A DNA stretch of 64,000 nucleotides. Source: an uncultured Pelagibacteraceae bacterium. GTDB taxonomy: Bacteria; Pseudomonadota; Alphaproteobacteria; Pelagibacterales; Pelagibacteraceae. A program made the translations under genes and the position numbers. The stretch is from the NCBI GenBank assembly GCA_902524955.1, contig CABZEY010000003.1:57853-121852 (forward strand). Reading direction: 5' to 3'. The notes below the pieces were generated by a model. The model was given only the letters and a program-made list of their open reading frames with translations, had not been told where the DNA came from and made no database searches. Positions 35,547 to 45,239 of this stretch are shown one piece after another; the first letter of the stretch is position 1; the number at the start of each line of letters is the position of its first letter.

Positions 35547-36278
35547 TTAATTTTGACTCCAAGGATTTTTACTTTTTGTGCTAATTTTTTTAACTTTCCT
35601 GAATTGCTTTTTATAGCTACGGTTGAAAAATAAAATTGCGATTGCTCCGAACAAAAATCCACCGATATGTGCTCCATAAGCTACACCTCCACCCGCACTG
35701 TTTGTCGCAGCGGAACTTATAAATTGTAGCAAGAACCAAATTCCTAAAACGAAAACTGCTGGCACTTTTACAATTTGTGAAAAAAAACCAAGAGGTATCA
35801 GAACCAAAACTTTAGCTTTAGGATAATTAACAATGTAGGCTCCAAGTACACCTCCAATTGCTCCACTAGCTCCAACCATAGGAATAGTTGACTCTGTATT
35901 CATATAAACCTGCGTTAATGCTGCAGCTATACCTGAAAGAAGGTAAAATATTATAAATTTTATTTTTCCCAGTCCATCCTCAATGTTATCAGCAAAGATC
36001 CACATATATAACATATTACCAATCAGATGCATAAAACCACCATGCATAAACATCGATGTAAATAGTGTTATTGTAGGTGGTACTCTATAAACTTCATCAG
36101 GCAATTGTAAATTATGAATTAAGGATGCCGGGATTACTCCCCATGAATAAAAAATTGCACCACTTTTATAGTTTGGTGATGATAACTCTAATAAAAAAAC
36201 TATAATACAAATCCCAATGATGAAATAAGTAACTATTGGAGTTGAGTGAGTAGGGTTATCGTCTTTAAGTGGAATCAC
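35547..36278 (-). CDS. Rhomboid-family intramembrane serine protease
   Basis: A 243-residue membrane protein with six to seven helices. The catalytic Ser138 is in VGASGAIGGVLGAY and His204 is in YGAHIGGFLFG. MHGGFMHLIGNMLYMW (H79, H84, N88) is the conserved helix-2 motif. Rhomboids cut transmembrane substrates, which are unknown here. The start codon is GTG at 36278, overlapping the aroC stop by one base, so it is the second gene of an aroC operon. Confidence 0.92.
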   Translation of the reverse strand: MIPLKDDNPTHSTPIVTYFIIGICIIVFLLELSSPNYKSGAIFYSWGVIPASLIHNLQLPDEVYRVPPTITLFTSMFMHGGFMHLIGNMLYMWIFADNIEDGLGKIKFIIFYLLSGIAAALTQVYMNTESTIPMVGASGAIGGVLGAYIVNYPKAKVLVLIPLGFFSQIVKVPAVFVLGIWFLLQFISSAATNSAGGGVAYGAHIGGFLFGAIAILFFNRSYKKQFRKVKKISTKSKNPWSQN

Positions 36279-37363
36279 TAACTGTTACATTGGCCTTTGT
36301 GCATTAAGTAGTGATCAAGTAAAATGCAAGCAAGCATTGCTTCCCCAATTGGAACTGCCCGAATTCCTACACAAGGATCATGCCTACCTCTTACAGATAT
36401 TTTAGTATTCTTTCCTTTTTTATTCACTGTCTGTCTTGTATTTAAAATTGAAGAGGTTGGTTTAACAGCAAATGAACAAATGATTTCTTGACCAGAAGAA
36501 ATACCTCCCAAAATACCTCCAGCTTTATTTGTTTTAAATTTAACTTGTTTGCCTGAAGATCTCATTTCATCAGAATTGGTTTCACCAGTTAGTGTTGCAG
36601 CATCGATACCTGCACCAATATTAACAGCCTTGACTGCATTGATACTCATTAATCCCGCAGCAATATCTGCATCTAGTTTAGAATAAATTGGAGCACCAAG
36701 TCCAACAGGAATACCTCGTGCTCGAAGTTCAATCATTGCACCACATGAACTTCCTGATTTTCTAATATCCATTAAATAATGTTCATAAATAGAAACAACT
36801 TCTCTATCAGCTGCAAAGAAAGAATTTTTATTTATTTGTTTATCATCCCAATTATCAGGATTTGAAAAAATTGGTCCCACTTGCGTAACTGCGCCAACAA
36901 TATTAAATTTTTTTCCAAGTTTTACCTGCAAAACTTTTCTTGCAATTGCACCTGCAGCAACACGTGCAGCAGTCTCTCTTGCAGACGATCTTCCACCACC
37001 TCTGTAATCTCTGATGCCATATTTTTTAAAGTATGTAAAATCAGCATGACCCGGTCTAAATTTATTTTTTATGTCGCTGTAATCCTTTGATTTTTGATCT
37101 TCATTATAAATTATTAAAGAAATTGGAGTACCGGTTGTTTTACCTTCAAATACACCAGATAAAATATGCACTGTGTCACTTTCTTTTCTTTGTGTAACAA
37201 ATTTTGATTGCCCAGGTTTTCTTCGGTTTAATTCACCTTGAATATCACTCTCTTTTAAAGGAATATTAGGAGGACAGCCGTCAACGACACAGCCAAGTGC
37301 TGGACCATGAGACTCTCCCCATGTTGTAAATCTAAAAAATTTCCCAAAAGTATTGAATGACAT
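36278..37363 (-). CDS. aroC: Chorismate synthase
   Basis: A 361-residue FMN-dependent lyase that makes chorismate from EPSP, the last shared step of aromatic synthesis. Family signatures are [49 protein letters not shown] and [19 protein letters not shown]. Length is normal. It is divergent from pdxH across only 33 bases. Confidence 0.96.
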   Translation of the reverse strand: MSFNTFGKFFRFTTWGESHGPALGCVVDGCPPNIPLKESDIQGELNRRKPGQSKFVTQRKESDTVHILSGVFEGKTTGTPISLIIYNEDQKSKDYSDIKNKFRPGHADFTYFKKYGIRDYRGGGRSSARETAARVAAGAIARKVLQVKLGKKFNIVGAVTQVGPIFSNPDNWDDKQINKNSFFAADREVVSIYEHYLMDIRKSGSSCGAMIELRARGIPVGLGAPIYSKLDADIAAGLMSINAVKAVNIGAGIDAATLTGETNSDEMRSSGKQVKFKTNKAGGILGGISSGQEIICSFAVKPTSSILNTRQTVNKKGKNTKISVRGRHDPCVGIRAVPIGEAMLACILLDHYLMHKGQCNS

Positions 37364-37396
37364 TGTAAGTATTATATAGGTTAATTTGGCTTAATT

Positions 37397-38014
37397 ATGA
37401 ACGAAAAATTAGGATTAGACTCAGCTTTTTTGGATGAAAAAAATCCGTTTGATTTATTCAAAATCTGGATGAAAGAAGCAGAAAAAAAAGAACCAAATGA
37501 CCCAAATGCATTTAACGTTGCAACAGTAGATAGTACCGGTCAGCCAGACAATAGAGTTGTTCTTCTTAAAGGGCTAACAGATAAAAGTTTTATTTTTTAT
37601 ACGAATTTGGAGAGTAAAAAGGGCAGGGATCTGAGACACAATCCAAAAGCATCCATGTGTTTTCACTGGAAATCATTACTAAGACAGGTTCGTATCCAAG
37701 GATCTGTAGAGCTTGTTGATAGCAAAACAGCGGATGATTATTATAATTCCAGAGCTTACGGAAGTAGAATTGGTGCGTGGGCGTCATCTCAGTCTGAGGT
37801 CATGAAGCACCGTGATGAATTTGAAGAAAAAATCGAAGAATTTAAAAAAAAATATCCTGATGAGAATAATGTTCCAAGACCACCATATTGGTCAGGATGG
37901 GCTCTCACTCCCTACAAGATAGAATTTTGGAAAGATGTCAAAAATAGATTACATCAAAGACTATGTTATAGCCGTATTGGAGATTCTTGGTCCAAAGAAC
38001 TTCTATATCCATAA
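37397..38014 (+). CDS. pdxH: Pyridoxamine 5'-phosphate oxidase
   Basis: A 205-residue FMN enzyme forming pyridoxal phosphate. Recognisable blocks are NAFNVATVDSTGQPDNRVVLLKG, FIFYTNLESKKGRDL, RQVRIQGSVE, SRIGAWASSQS and the C-terminal RLHQRLCYSR. Its product feeds GcvP and other PLP enzymes. It stands alone with 107 bases before the next gene. Confidence 0.94.
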   Translation: MNEKLGLDSAFLDEKNPFDLFKIWMKEAEKKEPNDPNAFNVATVDSTGQPDNRVVLLKGLTDKSFIFYTNLESKKGRDLRHNPKASMCFHWKSLLRQVRIQGSVELVDSKTADDYYNSRAYGSRIGAWASSQSEVMKHRDEFEEKIEEFKKKYPDENNVPRPPYWSGWALTPYKIEFWKDVKNRLHQRLCYSRIGDSWSKELLYP

Positions 38015-38121
38015 TAAATAACATTAACCTAATTATAATTACAACCTAGGTTTGTAAATGTAATAAAAATTAAATATTGATGTATTATAATGTTTAATTA
38101 ATTTTAATTAAAAAACTTTAA

Positions 38122-39078
38122 ATGTTTAAAATGATACCAGCCTCTTCAAAGGGAAGCTTAATTTTTTTAACAATAATTTTTTTTATAACTTCATTTAAAA
38201 CTTATAGTTACGATGGTCCTTTATTTGATGCCATGGCACAAATAGATGAAACAGTTAATATGAAACAAGCTATAAAAGATGTTAGGAACGCCTCTATTTC
38301 AAAAATAGCTCTTTTCGCAAGGAGCAGAAAATTTTTAGGAGAAAATGAAAAAAAATTAATTAAATTACAAAAAAAAAATAAAGATTTAATTATTTTAGGT
38401 GCTCCAAAGTACTTTTTACATAAAAAAGATATTTCTAAGAAATTTACAAATCATACATTAGCAAATGTAGACAAATATAATTATGCATTCATAGGTGAAA
38501 TATTATTTACTCATGCTGATAAAGACCACGGAAGACAGCATGCTTCTGGAGAAACTTATTTAGATCCTTCAGGTGAAGGACATTTAAATTTTTTAAAATC
38601 TATTTCCAGAAAAAAAATACCCGTAATGATACACTGGGAGTTTTACAATTGGGATAGAGACTTTCCTAAATTTTCTAAAATATTTAGTCAATTTCCAGAA
38701 GTTACCTTTATCATTCCACATATGGGTTTTGGAAGTATCAATCAAATTGACACAATATTATCCTCACATCCGAATGTTTACATGACTATTTCTAAAAGCT
38801 TAAAAAAAAATACTTCTGTGTCCAAAGAAATATCATTAAAAATTGGAGAAGGAATGGTTGAAAATAAAGTTTTAAAACCTGATTGGAAAAACCTATTAGT
38901 AAAATATCAAAATAGATTTATGTTTGCTACGGATGCGCATAAAAAACACAGATGGAAAAAATATAATAAAAGAGTCAAACATACAAGAAAACAAGTTTTA
39001 AGATTTTTACCAAATGATGTTGCTAAAAAAATTGCATATAAAAACGCTGAAAAAATTTACGGTATTAAATTAAAATAA
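38122..39078 (+). CDS. Exported amidohydrolase-like TIM-barrel protein with altered metal site
   Basis: A 318-residue protein with a signal anchor (hydrophobic residues 11-27). The body follows the Amidohydrolase-2 plan: GEI (E125) on one strand, PVMIHWEF (H171), IIPHMGFG (H200), MFATDAH (D271) and a closing NAEKIYGI that is typical of the family. The usual first-strand HxH is missing: the position reads FDAMAQID (residues 35-42), with Met and Gln where the two His should be. It may be a one-metal enzyme, a binding protein or inactive. No partner gene is obvious. Confidence 0.7.
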   Translation: MFKMIPASSKGSLIFLTIIFFITSFKTYSYDGPLFDAMAQIDETVNMKQAIKDVRNASISKIALFARSRKFLGENEKKLIKLQKKNKDLIILGAPKYFLHKKDISKKFTNHTLANVDKYNYAFIGEILFTHADKDHGRQHASGETYLDPSGEGHLNFLKSISRKKIPVMIHWEFYNWDRDFPKFSKIFSQFPEVTFIIPHMGFGSINQIDTILSSHPNVYMTISKSLKKNTSVSKEISLKIGEGMVENKVLKPDWKNLLVKYQNRFMFATDAHKKHRWKKYNKRVKHTRKQVLRFLPNDVAKKIAYKNAEKIYGIKLK

Positions 39079-39088
39079 TTAAAATCAC

Positions 39089-40342
39089 TTAGAAATTTTT
39101 ATAAATCTTATAAATTGGATGTTGAACTTTGCTTAAATCTTTTTTGTTTGCTGATAGCCATGGATTTTTACAACCCCATTTTTTAATTGTAGGTATTAAA
39201 GAATGTTCCCATTTTAAATAACCTTTTGAGTCGGCTTTACTTCCAAGATGCCTTTTTGGAAAAAAATAAGTGGGATCTGGTTTTGTTGATTTATAATTTT
39301 TTTTTATTTTACGAGCATTACTTTTCTGCCATATAGCTTGGTAACCCATTCGTCTTAACCATATAACGGCAAAAACAGCAGAGCTTGGAATATTGGAAAA
39401 AATTAAAACTCTAGTATTTGTTGATGATATAAATTTATCAGTACTTTGTATCAACGTCGTTGCATCAACTTGTTTCCAACCAGGTATTTTTTTAAAATTT
39501 TTAATTTCAGAATTAATCTGAAAATTATAGCAATTAGTTTCTTTATTCATAATTTGAGTCGATGGGATCTTAAATTTTTTAGCTATACTATGTGCTAATT
39601 TTAAATCGTCTTTATAATTTATTTTTGTAGATTTAATTTTTGACTGGTTTTTAAATTTACGATCAAATCCATTTAATACCCAGTTTTGTGTTCCACCATT
39701 TAAAACATATTTTTTATTCTTAAAATTAAAATCTTTTAATGTTTGGCATGCAATAATACTTCTTGTTCTACCGGCACAATGAACAATATAATTTTTTCTT
39801 AAATTTTCTTTATTGTTTATAAAACACGGTAGTTCACCCCCAGAACATTGCACTGATTGAGGAAGAGAAAATTTTTCAAATTCTTTTTTTGGTCTAGCAT
39901 CAATTTGTAAATAATTATGGTTTTTTTTGTGAATTTTATAAAGTTCTTTAGCGTATAAATTTTTAATATTTGAGGTAATTTCTATCCATTCACCAAATGC
40001 TTTTGAGAAAGTATATTCCCCTGCCCATAAAGGAAATTTATATTTTTTCCAAATCTTATAATCTCCTTTAATGATAAATGATCTATCATACTTAAATTTT
40101 TTAAGTATTTTTTGTATTTTATCTTTTTGATAAATATTTTTAATGCCAATTAGTATTAGTGTAGTATTTACATCAGGAACTAATTCTTTAATTAAATATT
40201 CAAATTTAGAAAAAGGACAATTGACCGAACCAAAAGCAAAACCATGTACATATTGTTTCCTTTCTCTAATATCTAAAAAAGAGAGATTTTTTGTGTTATT
40301 TTTAAAAAAATTTAAAACTTGTTTAATCTTTAAAGATTGCAT
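39089..40342 (-). CDS. Multi-domain rhodanese-like sulfurtransferase
   Basis: A 417-residue protein with rhodanese folds in tandem. Domain 1 (about residues 5-115: SFLDIRERKQYVHGFAFGSVNCP) lacks an active-site Cys. Domain 2 (about 125-235: YLQIDARPKKEFEKFSLPQSVQC) has the loop HCAGRTRS with Cys189 as the likely persulfide carrier. Domain 3 (about 245-345) has a degenerate loop, IFSNIPSSA. The C-terminal 70 residues are Trp-rich. It is probably a sulfur carrier or transferase; partner unknown. It starts at the glyoxalase stop codon. Confidence 0.78.
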   Translation of the reverse strand: MQSLKIKQVLNFFKNNTKNLSFLDIRERKQYVHGFAFGSVNCPFSKFEYLIKELVPDVNTTLILIGIKNIYQKDKIQKILKKFKYDRSFIIKGDYKIWKKYKFPLWAGEYTFSKAFGEWIEITSNIKNLYAKELYKIHKKNHNYLQIDARPKKEFEKFSLPQSVQCSGGELPCFINNKENLRKNYIVHCAGRTRSIIACQTLKDFNFKNKKYVLNGGTQNWVLNGFDRKFKNQSKIKSTKINYKDDLKLAHSIAKKFKIPSTQIMNKETNCYNFQINSEIKNFKKIPGWKQVDATTLIQSTDKFISSTNTRVLIFSNIPSSAVFAVIWLRRMGYQAIWQKSNARKIKKNYKSTKPDPTYFFPKRHLGSKADSKGYLKWEHSLIPTIKKWGCKNPWLSANKKDLSKVQHPIYKIYKNF

Positions 40343-40845
40343 TAAACAATTTCAATCCAGTAACCATCAGGATCTTTGATAAATGCAATATTACTCATTC
40401 TACCATCCGTTGGTTTTTTTTGAAAGGTAACACCTAATTTTTCAAATCTTTCGCAAGCTTTAACAACATCGGGAACTTTAAAAGCAATATGACCAAATCC
40501 ACGTGGCTCTTTATTTCCATCATGATAATTAAAATTTTTATCATCTTCAGTTCCATAATTATGAGTTAACTCTAAAATTGATTTTTGTCTTAACACCCAT
40601 GCACGTTTTTCATCATCAGTTTCAGGAATATCTTTTACCTCTTCAGCATCAAAACTTCCTAAAAAATATAATGAAAATTGAGCTGCAGGAAAATCAATTT
40701 TGCGTAATAATTTCATTCCCATTATCCGTGTATAAAAATCTACAGACTTTGTCGGATTTTTAACTCTAATCATGGTGTGATTTAGTCTGTAATTTTGTGT
40801 TTCTTTATCTGGTGTTTTACAATTACCTTCTACTTCACTGAACAT
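40342..40845 (-). CDS. gloA: Lactoylglutathione lyase (glyoxalase I)
   Basis: A 167-residue metalloenzyme that turns the methylglyoxal-glutathione hemithioacetal into lactoylglutathione. The four metal ligands are visible: H23 (NHTMIRV), E92 (ILELTHNYG), H119 (GFGHIAF) and E165 (GYWIEIV). The longer loop [24 protein letters not shown] places it with the longer, eukaryote-like glyoxalase I enzymes. It is 11 bases after proC and abuts the rhodanese gene. Confidence 0.92.
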   Translation of the reverse strand: MFSEVEGNCKTPDKETQNYRLNHTMIRVKNPTKSVDFYTRIMGMKLLRKIDFPAAQFSLYFLGSFDAEEVKDIPETDDEKRAWVLRQKSILELTHNYGTEDDKNFNYHDGNKEPRGFGHIAFKVPDVVKACERFEKLGVTFQKKPTDGRMSNIAFIKDPDGYWIEIV

Positions 40846-40856
40846 TTTTACTCCTA

Positions 40857-41633
40857 TTATTTATCGTTTGCTTTTTTTAATCTTAAAAAAATCTTGTTTA
40901 AATTTATCTCCATTTTTTTAAAAAACTTATCTTTTTGTAATCTTTTTAATAAATCTTCATTAATACCACCTCTGGTTTGCAGGGATTTAATAGATTTATT
41001 TAAATCAAAATTATGATGATTAAATTCAAATAACATTCCAGTTAAAAAAATATTTAAATATTTGTTCGCATCCTCATTCCTAATTTTGTTTTTTAAAAGG
41101 TATTTTTTTAATAAATTTATTATTGAAGCATAGGTTGCCATGAACGATGACATTACCCATAAATGGTTATTTTGCTTTTCATTTTTTGCGATAACCACAG
41201 ATCCAATTAATTCAAATAAACTTTTAATTAACTTGTGATTTGGAAAAATTATTGTTGGGCTCAAACTATCTGATGCCATTGGTAGAGGAGCTGCTTTAAT
41301 AATTACTTTTGCAGGGTTGCACAGTGTTTTTAAATTTTTTATATTTAATGTAGATACAAAACTGACAATTATCTGACCTTTTTTAAATTTACAGATTTTT
41401 AATTCTTTAGTTGCAACTTTTGGTAATAAGCCAACAAAAATAATTGATGATTTATCAATGATATCTTGATTTTCTGAATAAACTTTAATTTTCTTTGATT
41501 TTTTTCTTAATTTAAGGGAATTTTTTTTAGATCTTTTGGAAATATTAATTTGCCCAATCTTTGCTTTTGACTTAAGTAAGCCCTCGATGACTGAAGTTGT
41601 AATTGTTCCTGTTCCTATAAAACCTAATTTCAT
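40857..41633 (-). CDS. proC: Pyrroline-5-carboxylate reductase
   Basis: A 258-residue NAD(P)H enzyme for the last step of proline synthesis. The Rossmann start is [19 protein letters not shown], and the C-terminal block ([22 protein letters not shown]) corresponds to the conserved SPGGTT/I region of ProC but with T-R-G-G in place of S-P-G-G-T. The divergence at this block leaves some doubt about substrate; a related reductase is possible. It is divergent from the EamA gene with 25 bases between. Confidence 0.8.
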   Translation of the reverse strand: MKLGFIGTGTITTSVIEGLLKSKAKIGQINISKRSKKNSLKLRKKSKKIKVYSENQDIIDKSSIIFVGLLPKVATKELKICKFKKGQIIVSFVSTLNIKNLKTLCNPAKVIIKAAPLPMASDSLSPTIIFPNHKLIKSLFELIGSVVIAKNEKQNNHLWVMSSFMATYASIINLLKKYLLKNKIRNEDANKYLNIFLTGMLFEFNHHNFDLNKSIKSLQTRGGINEDLLKRLQKDKFFKKMEINLNKIFLRLKKANDK

Positions 41634-41658
41634 AAATGATGTTTTAAACTAAAGCATA

Positions 41659-42507
41659 ATGTTATCCAATTATAAAATACCTGGTTTTTTGTTAGTATCG
41701 CTAGGTGGTCTATTTTTAAGTACAGGTGGCGCGTTATTTAAATTATTTGAAAATCAAGACGTGTGGACTATATATTTTTGGCGTTCTTTTTTCTTTACCC
41801 CAGCAGTTTTATTATTCCTTTTTTTTACATCAAAAAAACAAGTTATAAAAAAATTTAAAAGCCTTGGTTTAATCGGAATTATTTGTGGGGCATTATATGC
41901 ATCTGGAAGTGGCGCATATATGTTTGCCATGAAATATACAACAGTAGCAAACGTTCTTTTTATTATCAGCACACAAACTTTTATGCTTGCAATTGGTGGT
42001 TATTTTATTCTTAAAGAAAAAATAAATATTTCTACAGCTATCGCTATTATTATGGCTTCTGTTGGAATTTATATAATGATTGGAACCAAAGTTTCAAACG
42101 GAACAATGCTTGGAAATTCTTTAGCGTTTGTAACACCATTGTGCTTCACTAGTATTGTCATGATTATAAGAAAATATAAACAAATCGACATGGTCCCAGC
42201 CGTTGCATTGTCTGGTGTCATTTGCATGATTGTAGGAGCTTTATTAAGTAAAGATTTAACTTTAAATACGCATGACCTTTTTTTAGCTTTCCTTTTTGGT
42301 TCAATTCAATATGCACCAGGTTTTATTTGTTTAACTTTAGGTTCAAGAACTACAGAGTCCGCGAAAGTTGGAATTTTTGCATTTTCTGAGGCAATAGCCG
42401 GACCAATATGGGCCTGGATATTTGTTAACGAAAACCCATCTGCAGGAGTATTTATTGGTGGAACTATTATTTTCTTAGCGCTACTGTTAAAGTCTTTTAA
42501 AAAATAG
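41659..42507 (+). CDS. EamA/DMT-family transporter
   Basis: A 282-residue drug/metabolite-family transporter with ten helices in two EamA repeats. The first repeat has FLSTGGALFKLFENQDVWTIYFWRSFFF and the block KYTTVANVLFIISTQTFMLAIGGYFILKEKI; the second ends with FSEAIAGPIWAWIFVNENPSAGVFIGG. Substrates of such carriers (often amino acids or nucleosides) cannot be predicted. It is followed by an FAD gene after one base. Confidence 0.88.
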   Translation: MLSNYKIPGFLLVSLGGLFLSTGGALFKLFENQDVWTIYFWRSFFFTPAVLLFLFFTSKKQVIKKFKSLGLIGIICGALYASGSGAYMFAMKYTTVANVLFIISTQTFMLAIGGYFILKEKINISTAIAIIMASVGIYIMIGTKVSNGTMLGNSLAFVTPLCFTSIVMIIRKYKQIDMVPAVALSGVICMIVGALLSKDLTLNTHDLFLAFLFGSIQYAPGFICLTLGSRTTESAKVGIFAFSEAIAGPIWAWIFVNENPSAGVFIGGTIIFLALLLKSFKK

Positions 42508-42508
42508 A

Positions 42509-43474
42509 ATGAATAAATTATCGATTATAGGAGCAGGTTTTTCAACAGCTGTACTTTGTCATTATTTACAAAATAAAGATGTTCACATCTTTGAAAAATC
42601 AAGAGGTCCAGGTGGTAGATCATCAACACGTAAAGTAGATGATATTGGAGTATTTGATCACGGACTTCAATATATTTCTCCTAAAACTGAAGAGTTTTCA
42701 AAATTCATTAAAAACATTAAAGGTATAAAAAAATGGCAAGGAGACTTTGTAGAACTAAATGGAAAAGAAAAAATATTACCAAAAAGTGAAAAACTAATTG
42801 GTGAACATGGAAATAATGATTTTGCTAAAAATTTAATTGATATTAATAAATGCAAATTTAAATTAAAAATTGAAAAAATTGAATTTCATAAAGATCATTG
42901 GAAATTAATTGATGATAGTCAAAGTGAATATAGTACACAAAATTTAATATTAACATTACCCCAGGAGCAAACCTACAGTTTAATAAAAAATGTTGATATT
43001 AAATTTAAAATAGAAAAAAATATTATGAAGCCATGTTTTACAGTGATGTTAGCATTAAAAAAAACATCTATTTTTAAATACTCAGGCTATATTATAAAAA
43101 ATAACCCAATCATCTCGTGGTGTGCGAATGAAAGTTCTAAACAAAGATCTCTTAATAATAATGAATTAACTCAATTAACTATTCAATCTACTGAGGAGTA
43201 TGGTTATAAAAATTTTAAAAAATATAAAGAGAATAAAGATGTAATTTTAAATGAAATCTTAGAAACATTTCTTCATATGTTTCAAATCGATCGTTCAGAG
43301 GTAGTTCATAAAAATGTTCATGGATGGTTATACGCTTATGCTGAGAGCAATGATTTACCTGTTTTTTGGGATAATCAATTGTGCCTCGGTATTACTGGGG
43401 ATTGGTTTACTGGTGGGAAAGCCGAAAATTCTTGGCAAAACGCAAAGTTATTAGCCGATATTATTAATAATTAA
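42509..43474 (+). CDS. Renalase-like FAD/NAD(P) oxidoreductase
   Basis: A 321-residue flavoprotein. The dinucleotide motif is SIIGAGFSTAVL, followed by FEKSRGPGGRSSTRK, which is the renalase/amine-oxidase-like signature, and FDHGLQYISP. The C-terminal FAD block is LCLGITGDWFTGGKAENSWQNAKLLA. The family includes enzymes that repair or oxidise reduced nicotinamide; the exact substrate is unknown. It overlaps nothing but is one base from the EamA gene, suggesting a common transcript. Confidence 0.8.
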   Translation: MNKLSIIGAGFSTAVLCHYLQNKDVHIFEKSRGPGGRSSTRKVDDIGVFDHGLQYISPKTEEFSKFIKNIKGIKKWQGDFVELNGKEKILPKSEKLIGEHGNNDFAKNLIDINKCKFKLKIEKIEFHKDHWKLIDDSQSEYSTQNLILTLPQEQTYSLIKNVDIKFKIEKNIMKPCFTVMLALKKTSIFKYSGYIIKNNPIISWCANESSKQRSLNNNELTQLTIQSTEEYGYKNFKKYKENKDVILNEILETFLHMFQIDRSEVVHKNVHGWLYAYAESNDLPVFWDNQLCLGITGDWFTGGKAENSWQNAKLLADIINN

Positions 43475-43521
43475 ATTACAGGTGTCGGTCAATTCACACA
43501 AATATTGCATAAAAGTCATAT

Positions 43522-43550
43522 TTGATACAACTAAAGGTATCTTGTAAAAA
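43522..43550 (+). promoter_or_regulatory. Probable promoter of the glycine riboswitch-gcvTHP unit
   Basis: TTGATA (43522-43527), a 17-base spacer and TAAAAA (43545-43550) make a plausible sigma-70 promoter ending about 25 bases before the first aptamer. The spacer region contains GATAC-N8-GTATC (43524-43541), which could be an operator. Confidence 0.4.
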
Positions 43551-43575
43551 ATTTAAACCATAGTACAAAAACACT

Positions 43576-43736
43576 GTACGGGAGAGTCTGTTTAATCAGC
43601 ACCGAAGGAGCAAAGCCCAGGAAACTCTCAGGTAAATGGACCGTACATAAAATAAACTCTGGAAAGCGGACTATGGTCCCACCGAAGGAGCTAAAATCTC
43701 TCAGGTAAACCGACAGAAGGGCAGTAAACAGAGTTT
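43576..43736 (+). promoter_or_regulatory. Tandem glycine riboswitch upstream of gcvT
   Basis: Two glycine aptamers lie in series. Aptamer 1 runs 43576-43646: GTACGG pairs with CCGTAC, with the conserved GCACCGAAGGAGCAAAGC and ACTCTCAGGTAAA between. Aptamer 2 runs 43654-43736: AAACTCT pairs with AGAGTTT, with GGAAAGC, the GGAC/GTCC hairpin, ACCGAAGGAGC and TCTCAGGTAAA. The architecture is that of known gcvT-control glycine riboswitches. The closing stem of aptamer 2 ends four bases before the gcvT start, and no terminator hairpin follows, so control is probably at translation start: glycine binding should alter access to the start region and turn on glycine breakdown. Confidence 0.95.
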
Positions 43737-43739
43737 AAA

Positions 43740-44849
43740 ATGAATCAAAGCGCAGAAAAGATAACAAATTTAAAAACTGAACTTTATAATTTTCATATTG
43801 CCAATGGGGGCAAAATGGTTCCGTTTGCAGGTTACGATATGCCAGTACAATACTCTGAAGGAATTATAAAGGAGCATCAGCATGTAAGATCTGCTGTTGG
43901 AATTTTTGACGTTTCACACATGGGCCAATTTTCTATTGTTGGAAATGAAAAAGATTATTTAGCTTTGGAACAAATTGTTCCTATAGATTTAAAATCGCTT
44001 AAAGTTAATCAATCAAAATATTCTGTTTTAATGAATAACAAAGGTGGAATAGATGATGATTTAATAATTACAAAATCAGAAGAGGGAATAAATATCGTAT
44101 TAAATGCGGCTTGCAAACACCATGATATAACTAGAATACATGAAGTAATAAATCCATCTAAAACTAAATTACACGACAATTTATCTTTAATAGCAATTCA
44201 AGGACCCAAAGCAGTAAACATACTGGAAGTTTTAGTTAATGGCGTAAAAGATTTAAAGTTTATGACTGGTGGAAAATTTAAATATAAAGACAATGATATT
44301 TATGTAAACCGATCTGGTTATACTGGTGAGGATGGTTTTGAAGTTTCTTTAGAGAATTCAGTTGTTAAAGATTTTTGCAAAACTCTATTAGAAAATGGAG
44401 ACGTAAAACTTATTGGATTGGGTGCAAGAGATTCTCTAAGGTTAGAGGCCGGTTTATGTTTATATGGTCATGATCTTAACCCAGATATATCACCAATAGA
44501 AGCAAGTTTAAGTTGGGCATTATCGAAAATGAAAAAAGAAGAAGGAAATTTTTTAGGTTCAAAGGTTGTAAAAGATCAAATTGAAAACGGTGTTAAAAAA
44601 AAGAGAGTTGGAATCAAACCAGATAAAATAATTGCTCGAGAGGGTTCAAAAATATTTAAGGATGATAAAGAAATAGGAGTTGTAACAAGTGGTGGTTTTG
44701 GACCAAGTGTTAATGGCCCTGTTGCGATGGGTTATGTTTTGAAAGAATTTGCTAACGAAGGAGAAACTCTGGAATTAGAAGTAAGAGGAAAAAAGCATCA
44801 AGGGAAAGTATTTAAGATGCCTTTTTACAAGAAAAGCTATGTTAAATAA
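43740..44849 (+). CDS. gcvT: Glycine cleavage system T protein (aminomethyltransferase)
   Basis: This 369-residue folate enzyme releases ammonia from the lipoyl-bound aminomethyl group and forms methylene-THF. Blocks seen are GGKMVPFAGYDMPVQY, RSAVGIFDVSHMGQF, NRSGYTGEDGFEVS, LGARDSLRLEAGLCLYGHDL and VTSGGFGPSV. No good Shine-Dalgarno precedes ATG 43740; only AGAG, which is part of the riboswitch stem, is near. It starts the gcvTHP operon. Confidence 0.96.
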   Translation: MNQSAEKITNLKTELYNFHIANGGKMVPFAGYDMPVQYSEGIIKEHQHVRSAVGIFDVSHMGQFSIVGNEKDYLALEQIVPIDLKSLKVNQSKYSVLMNNKGGIDDDLIITKSEEGINIVLNAACKHHDITRIHEVINPSKTKLHDNLSLIAIQGPKAVNILEVLVNGVKDLKFMTGGKFKYKDNDIYVNRSGYTGEDGFEVSLENSVVKDFCKTLLENGDVKLIGLGARDSLRLEAGLCLYGHDLNPDISPIEASLSWALSKMKKEEGNFLGSKVVKDQIENGVKKKRVGIKPDKIIAREGSKIFKDDKEIGVVTSGGFGPSVNGPVAMGYVLKEFANEGETLELEVRGKKHQGKVFKMPFYKKSYVK

Positions 44850-44861
44850 GAAAGGAAAATA

Positions 44862-45239
44862 ATGTCAGAAAAAAAATATTCCGAAAAACATGAATGGGTT
44901 GAGTTGAATGGAGACATAGCAACGGTCGGTATTACAAAGCATGCAACTGAACAATTAGGAGATATTGTATTTACAGAGGTGCCAGAAAAAGGAAAAAGTT
45001 TTGAGGCTGGTGGCGAAGCTGCAGTAGTAGAGTCAGTAAAAGCAGCGAGCGATGTTTATTCACCGATTGCTGGAGAGGTGACAGAAAGTAATGATGCGAT
45101 TGTTGGTGATCCATCTCTCGTAAATCAGGATCCAGAAGGCAATGGATGGTTTTTTAAAATTAAAGTTTCAGACGTTAATCAGATTAGTAATTTAATGAAC
45201 AAATCAGACTATGATAAATTTGTAACAGAAAGTGCATAA
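44862..45239 (+). CDS. gcvH: Glycine cleavage system H protein
   Basis: This 125-residue lipoyl carrier shuttles the aminomethyl group between P and T proteins. The lipoylation lysine is K60 in [14 protein letters not shown], and the ends [11 protein letters not shown] and [11 protein letters not shown] are typical. It is preceded by AAAGGAAAATA and overlaps the gcvP start by one base. Confidence 0.97.
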   Translation: MSEKKYSEKHEWVELNGDIATVGITKHATEQLGDIVFTEVPEKGKSFEAGGEAAVVESVKAASDVYSPIAGEVTESNDAIVGDPSLVNQDPEGNGWFFKIKVSDVNQISNLMNKSDYDKFVTESA

